6,954 nt of DNA from an uncultured Synergistia bacterium (GTDB lineage: Bacteria > Eremiobacterota > SpSt-956 > JAKJGF01). The notes beneath the pieces are model-generated. The model had not been told where the DNA came from. It was given only the letters and a program-made list of their open reading frames with translations, and ran no database searches. The first letter of the stretch is position 1; every line of letters starts with the position of its first letter. A program made the position numbers and the translations under genes. The stretch is taken from positions 1-6,954 of the forward strand of contig CALARM010000135.1 in NCBI GenBank assembly GCA_937888925.1, in the 5' to 3' direction. Of this stretch, positions 4,825 to 6,954 are shown one piece after another.

Positions 4825-6954
4825 TTAAAATTTAACTTCAAGTCTTGTAACAAGCCTGTTTGCAGTATAATCCCAGTTATTGTCGGCAGGCCTTGTGTCA
4901 TCTTTAACGGAATAAAATTTATAATCCAGTATCCACGATGTGGTATCACTGAATCTGTACTGTGTAGAAACACCCGGTATAAGCTGAGATTCTTCTATAT
5001 TTCCGCCATTGTCTTTTATACCTTTTGCTTTATAATATTCCAGATTTCCCTGAAGGGAAAAATTATCTGTAAGATCATAGGTAACACCTGTATTAACAAA
5101 ATGGTAGGAATAATCAGTCTTATTATCTGACACCCTTCCGACTGTTGCTGCAGCATAATCTCTCTGGAAATTCTCATAATCATACATACCCCAGATATGA
5201 ATTTTTTCACATGCATCATATCTGCCTCCTACCCTTACGTAGATTTCACTGCCTTTGCTATCGGAAGCATAACGGAATATCGAATCCTGATTTCCATAGG
5301 TATTGGCTCTGTTCAATCCTGTAAGAGGATCGATATTGAAATTATTTTCATCCAGCGTATTTCTTGTAGGTTCTATCTGTTTTAAATAGCTGAAATCTCC
5401 GTAGACATCTCCCTTTTCAAACTTATAAGACAGACCGCCTTCAAATCCCTGCCTGTTTGCTCTGAATTTTCCAAATCTTACGGCATTGCCCCATCTCTGG
5501 CCGTATTTCCAGTCCCATCCCGCATGATAACCATCCGTATAGGCTCTGAGCCATGTCTGATGATAAGAGAAAGGATCATAATTGGGAGCAGTATAATCAT
5601 ATTCTCCGTAGAACTGTAAATTATCCAGTTTCACCTGGGCTCCTATATTACCGAGATAACCTTTACCTATAGGGGTTTCACCATTGTTCATATTCATATT
5701 AAATCTGGTACCGGCAAATTCACCGTATATCTTAATATTTTCCTTTATATTATAATGGCCTTTAAAGCCAAAATATTTGGTTTCTCTCGGATCCTGATAG
5801 TAGCTGAGAGTTGAAGGAGCAGGGTGATTGGCATAGTCATCATATATCCTGAGGAATGCACCTTCTATATGAAAAACCTTCTCATAATCATAACCGAGCC
5901 ATGCACCGTACATATAGTTATCATAAAGACCGGGATCTGTAGTGCCGTTTGTAAGCATCCTTATGGAACCGGCACCGTCATTATAGGGATTGCCGAGGGT
6001 ATATATGCTGTGATCGTTTACCCTTCTGAAAACATTGGAATTTCTGGCCATAAAAAATTCCATGTCTACCGTTTTATAGAGTTTACCTGTTATATTTATT
6101 CCTTCCAGAGGATAAACATCTCTTCCTCCGAGACCAATAATACTTCTCTGACCGTAAAAAAGATTTTTCGAGACTTTATTCAGATTATATTCTCCGAATT
6201 TAATAGTAAAATCCCAGTTTTCCACATCACTGTCTACCCAGAGTGTTCCCATATTGGCCTGAAAATTCTGATTCCATATACTGGTAACACCTGTTGAATT
6301 ATAGGGCACCATAGTTCCCCAGCATTCAATCAGTCTCTTATCTCCGAAAGCACTGTAGGCTATAAGATTGCCGCCGCCTTTCAATTTATCGGCAAGTTTT
6401 GCTGTTACAGTAAGATCCAGTCTGGATACAAGAGCACTTCCATCGACTAATTTGAAAGCTTCTCCAAGAGGATTTAAATATCTGTCAAAACCGGGTCTTA
6501 TATTGTGAGAATTCGGGTCAGGAGTTCCGGGGCCTGAAACATTTCCGCTTTCCGGAGAAACACCGGCAGTAATGCCGACACTTTCAAAGGTGCCGCTCAC
6601 TTTTATTCTTTCCAGTTCCTCAACTCTTCCTGAAAGCTTACCGAGCGTATCTTCTACATTTGTAACCCTTACTCCGAGAGCATCCAGTTCATTGCTATAT
6701 TCCTTTATTAATTTATTTATGGCTTCAAGATCGGTTTTTGTTGCATATACGGATAGATCAGGCATCTCAGGAATAGAAGACTGAACCTGTTCCAGTTTTG
6801 CAATAACTCTTGCTACAACCATAGCCATTTCATAACGGGTCATAGGCCTTTCCCCTTTAAAAAGACCATCGGGATATCCTTCTACAAGACCCTTTTCTTC
6901 AAGCATCTGCACTGCATCATATGCCCAGTGTCCCTGGGGAACATCGGAAAAAGG
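4825..6954 (-). CDS. SLH-domain outer-membrane beta-barrel porin, 5' end missing
   Basis: The frame stays open to the window edge, so the signal peptide and true start lie outside; 709 residues are visible. Residues 2-52 form an SLH domain (FSDVPQGHWAYDAV, GLVEGYPDGLFKG, TRYEMAMVVARVI), which binds secondary polymer or pyruvylated groups on peptidoglycan. Residues about 72-116 are heptad-like and probably a coiled coil (TDLEAINKLIKEY, VEDTLGKLSGRVEELERI). The rest is rich in alternating aromatic and polar strands typical of an outer-membrane barrel (for example IKIYGEFAGTRFNMN, VYGDFSYLK, YVRVGGRYD) and ends RLEVKF, a C-terminal Phe signal for barrel assembly. The layout matches SLH-porins that both tether and permeabilise the outer membrane in diderms such as Negativicutes, Cyanobacteria and Deinococcus. 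The transported solute cannot be read from sequence; linkage to the OFA carrier suggests small anions. A GTG at 6912 is in frame but cuts the SLH domain, so it is not the start. Confidence 0.87.
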   Translation of the reverse strand, partial: PFSDVPQGHWAYDAVQMLEEKGLVEGYPDGLFKGERPMTRYEMAMVVARVIAKLEQVQSSIPEMPDLSVYATKTDLEAINKLIKEYSNELDALGVRVTNVEDTLGKLSGRVEELERIKVSGTFESVGITAGVSPESGNVSGPGTPDPNSHNIRPGFDRYLNPLGEAFKLVDGSALVSRLDLTVTAKLADKLKGGGNLIAYSAFGDKRLIECWGTMVPYNSTGVTSIWNQNFQANMGTLWVDSDVENWDFTIKFGEYNLNKVSKNLFYGQRSIIGLGGRDVYPLEGINITGKLYKTVDMEFFMARNSNVFRRVNDHSIYTLGNPYNDGAGSIRMLTNGTTDPGLYDNYMYGAWLGYDYEKVFHIEGAFLRIYDDYANHPAPSTLSYYQDPRETKYFGFKGHYNIKENIKIYGEFAGTRFNMNMNNGETPIGKGYLGNIGAQVKLDNLQFYGEYDYTAPNYDPFSYHQTWLRAYTDGYHAGWDWKYGQRWGNAVRFGKFRANRQGFEGGLSYKFEKGDVYGDFSYLKQIEPTRNTLDENNFNIDPLTGLNRANTYGNQDSIFRYASDSKGSEIYVRVGGRYDACEKIHIWGMYDYENFQRDYAAATVGRVSDNKTDYSYHFVNTGVTYDLTDNFSLQGNLEYYKAKGIKDNGGNIEESQLIPGVSTQYRFSDTTSWILDYKFYSVKDDTRPADNNWDYTANRLVTRLEVKF

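Noticed and set aside
5824..6297. 157-codon open frame on the plus strand inside the porin gene
   Set aside because: It is antisense to a clear porin reading frame, rich in Ile, Tyr and Cys, and shows no family motif or ribosome site, so it is a shadow frame.
6910..6912. GTG as the start of the porin gene
   Set aside because: The frame continues upstream to the window edge and encodes the first half of the SLH repeat (FSDVPQGHWAYDA), so the true start is outside.

Overview
The window holds five protein-coding genes, four complete and one running off the right edge, with one intergenic region of about 270 bases. The DNA is AT-rich. The gene set suggests an anaerobic or facultative bacterium that handles formate. 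The protein at the right edge combines an S-layer-homology (SLH) domain, a coiled coil and an outer-membrane beta-barrel ending in Phe. This points to a two-membrane (diderm) organism of the kind that anchors its outer membrane through SLH domains, as in Negativicutes, Cyanobacteria and relatives, Deinococcus and several uncultured phyla. I cannot name the species.

Layout. Positions 22-1740 (minus) encode a fused NuoE-NuoF protein, the NADH/FMN subunit of an NAD-linked formate dehydrogenase or related complex. It diverges from a plus-strand pair: fdhD (2014-2733), the sulfurtransferase that matures formate dehydrogenase, and a beta-class carbonic anhydrase (2744-3328). The divergent intergenic region (1741-2013) has a clear extended -10 promoter for the nuoEF gene, a 12-bp palindrome, and a 7-base-periodic repeat that folds into a long hairpin. 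A hairpin at 3324-3355 separates the carbonic anhydrase from the convergent minus-strand pair. That pair is an OFA-family (oxalate/formate antiporter family) MFS transporter (3367-4812), preceded by the SLH-porin gene (4825-6954, 5' end missing).

How they may work together (inference): the SLH-porin and the OFA carrier form a two-gene unit that could move a small carboxylate such as formate across the outer and inner membranes. Formate dehydrogenase, whose catalytic subunit is not in the window, would oxidise it. The NuoEF fusion would pass the electrons to NAD+ (or run in reverse), FdhD would sulfurate the Mo/W cofactor, and carbonic anhydrase would interconvert the CO2 with bicarbonate.

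The most unusual points are these. The NuoE half of the fusion has lost three of the four cysteines that normally bind its [2Fe-2S] cluster, and it has other cysteines nearby. The OFA transporter carries an insertion of about 70 residues in its first external loop. The heptad repeat hairpin sits in the promoter region in front of fdhD.
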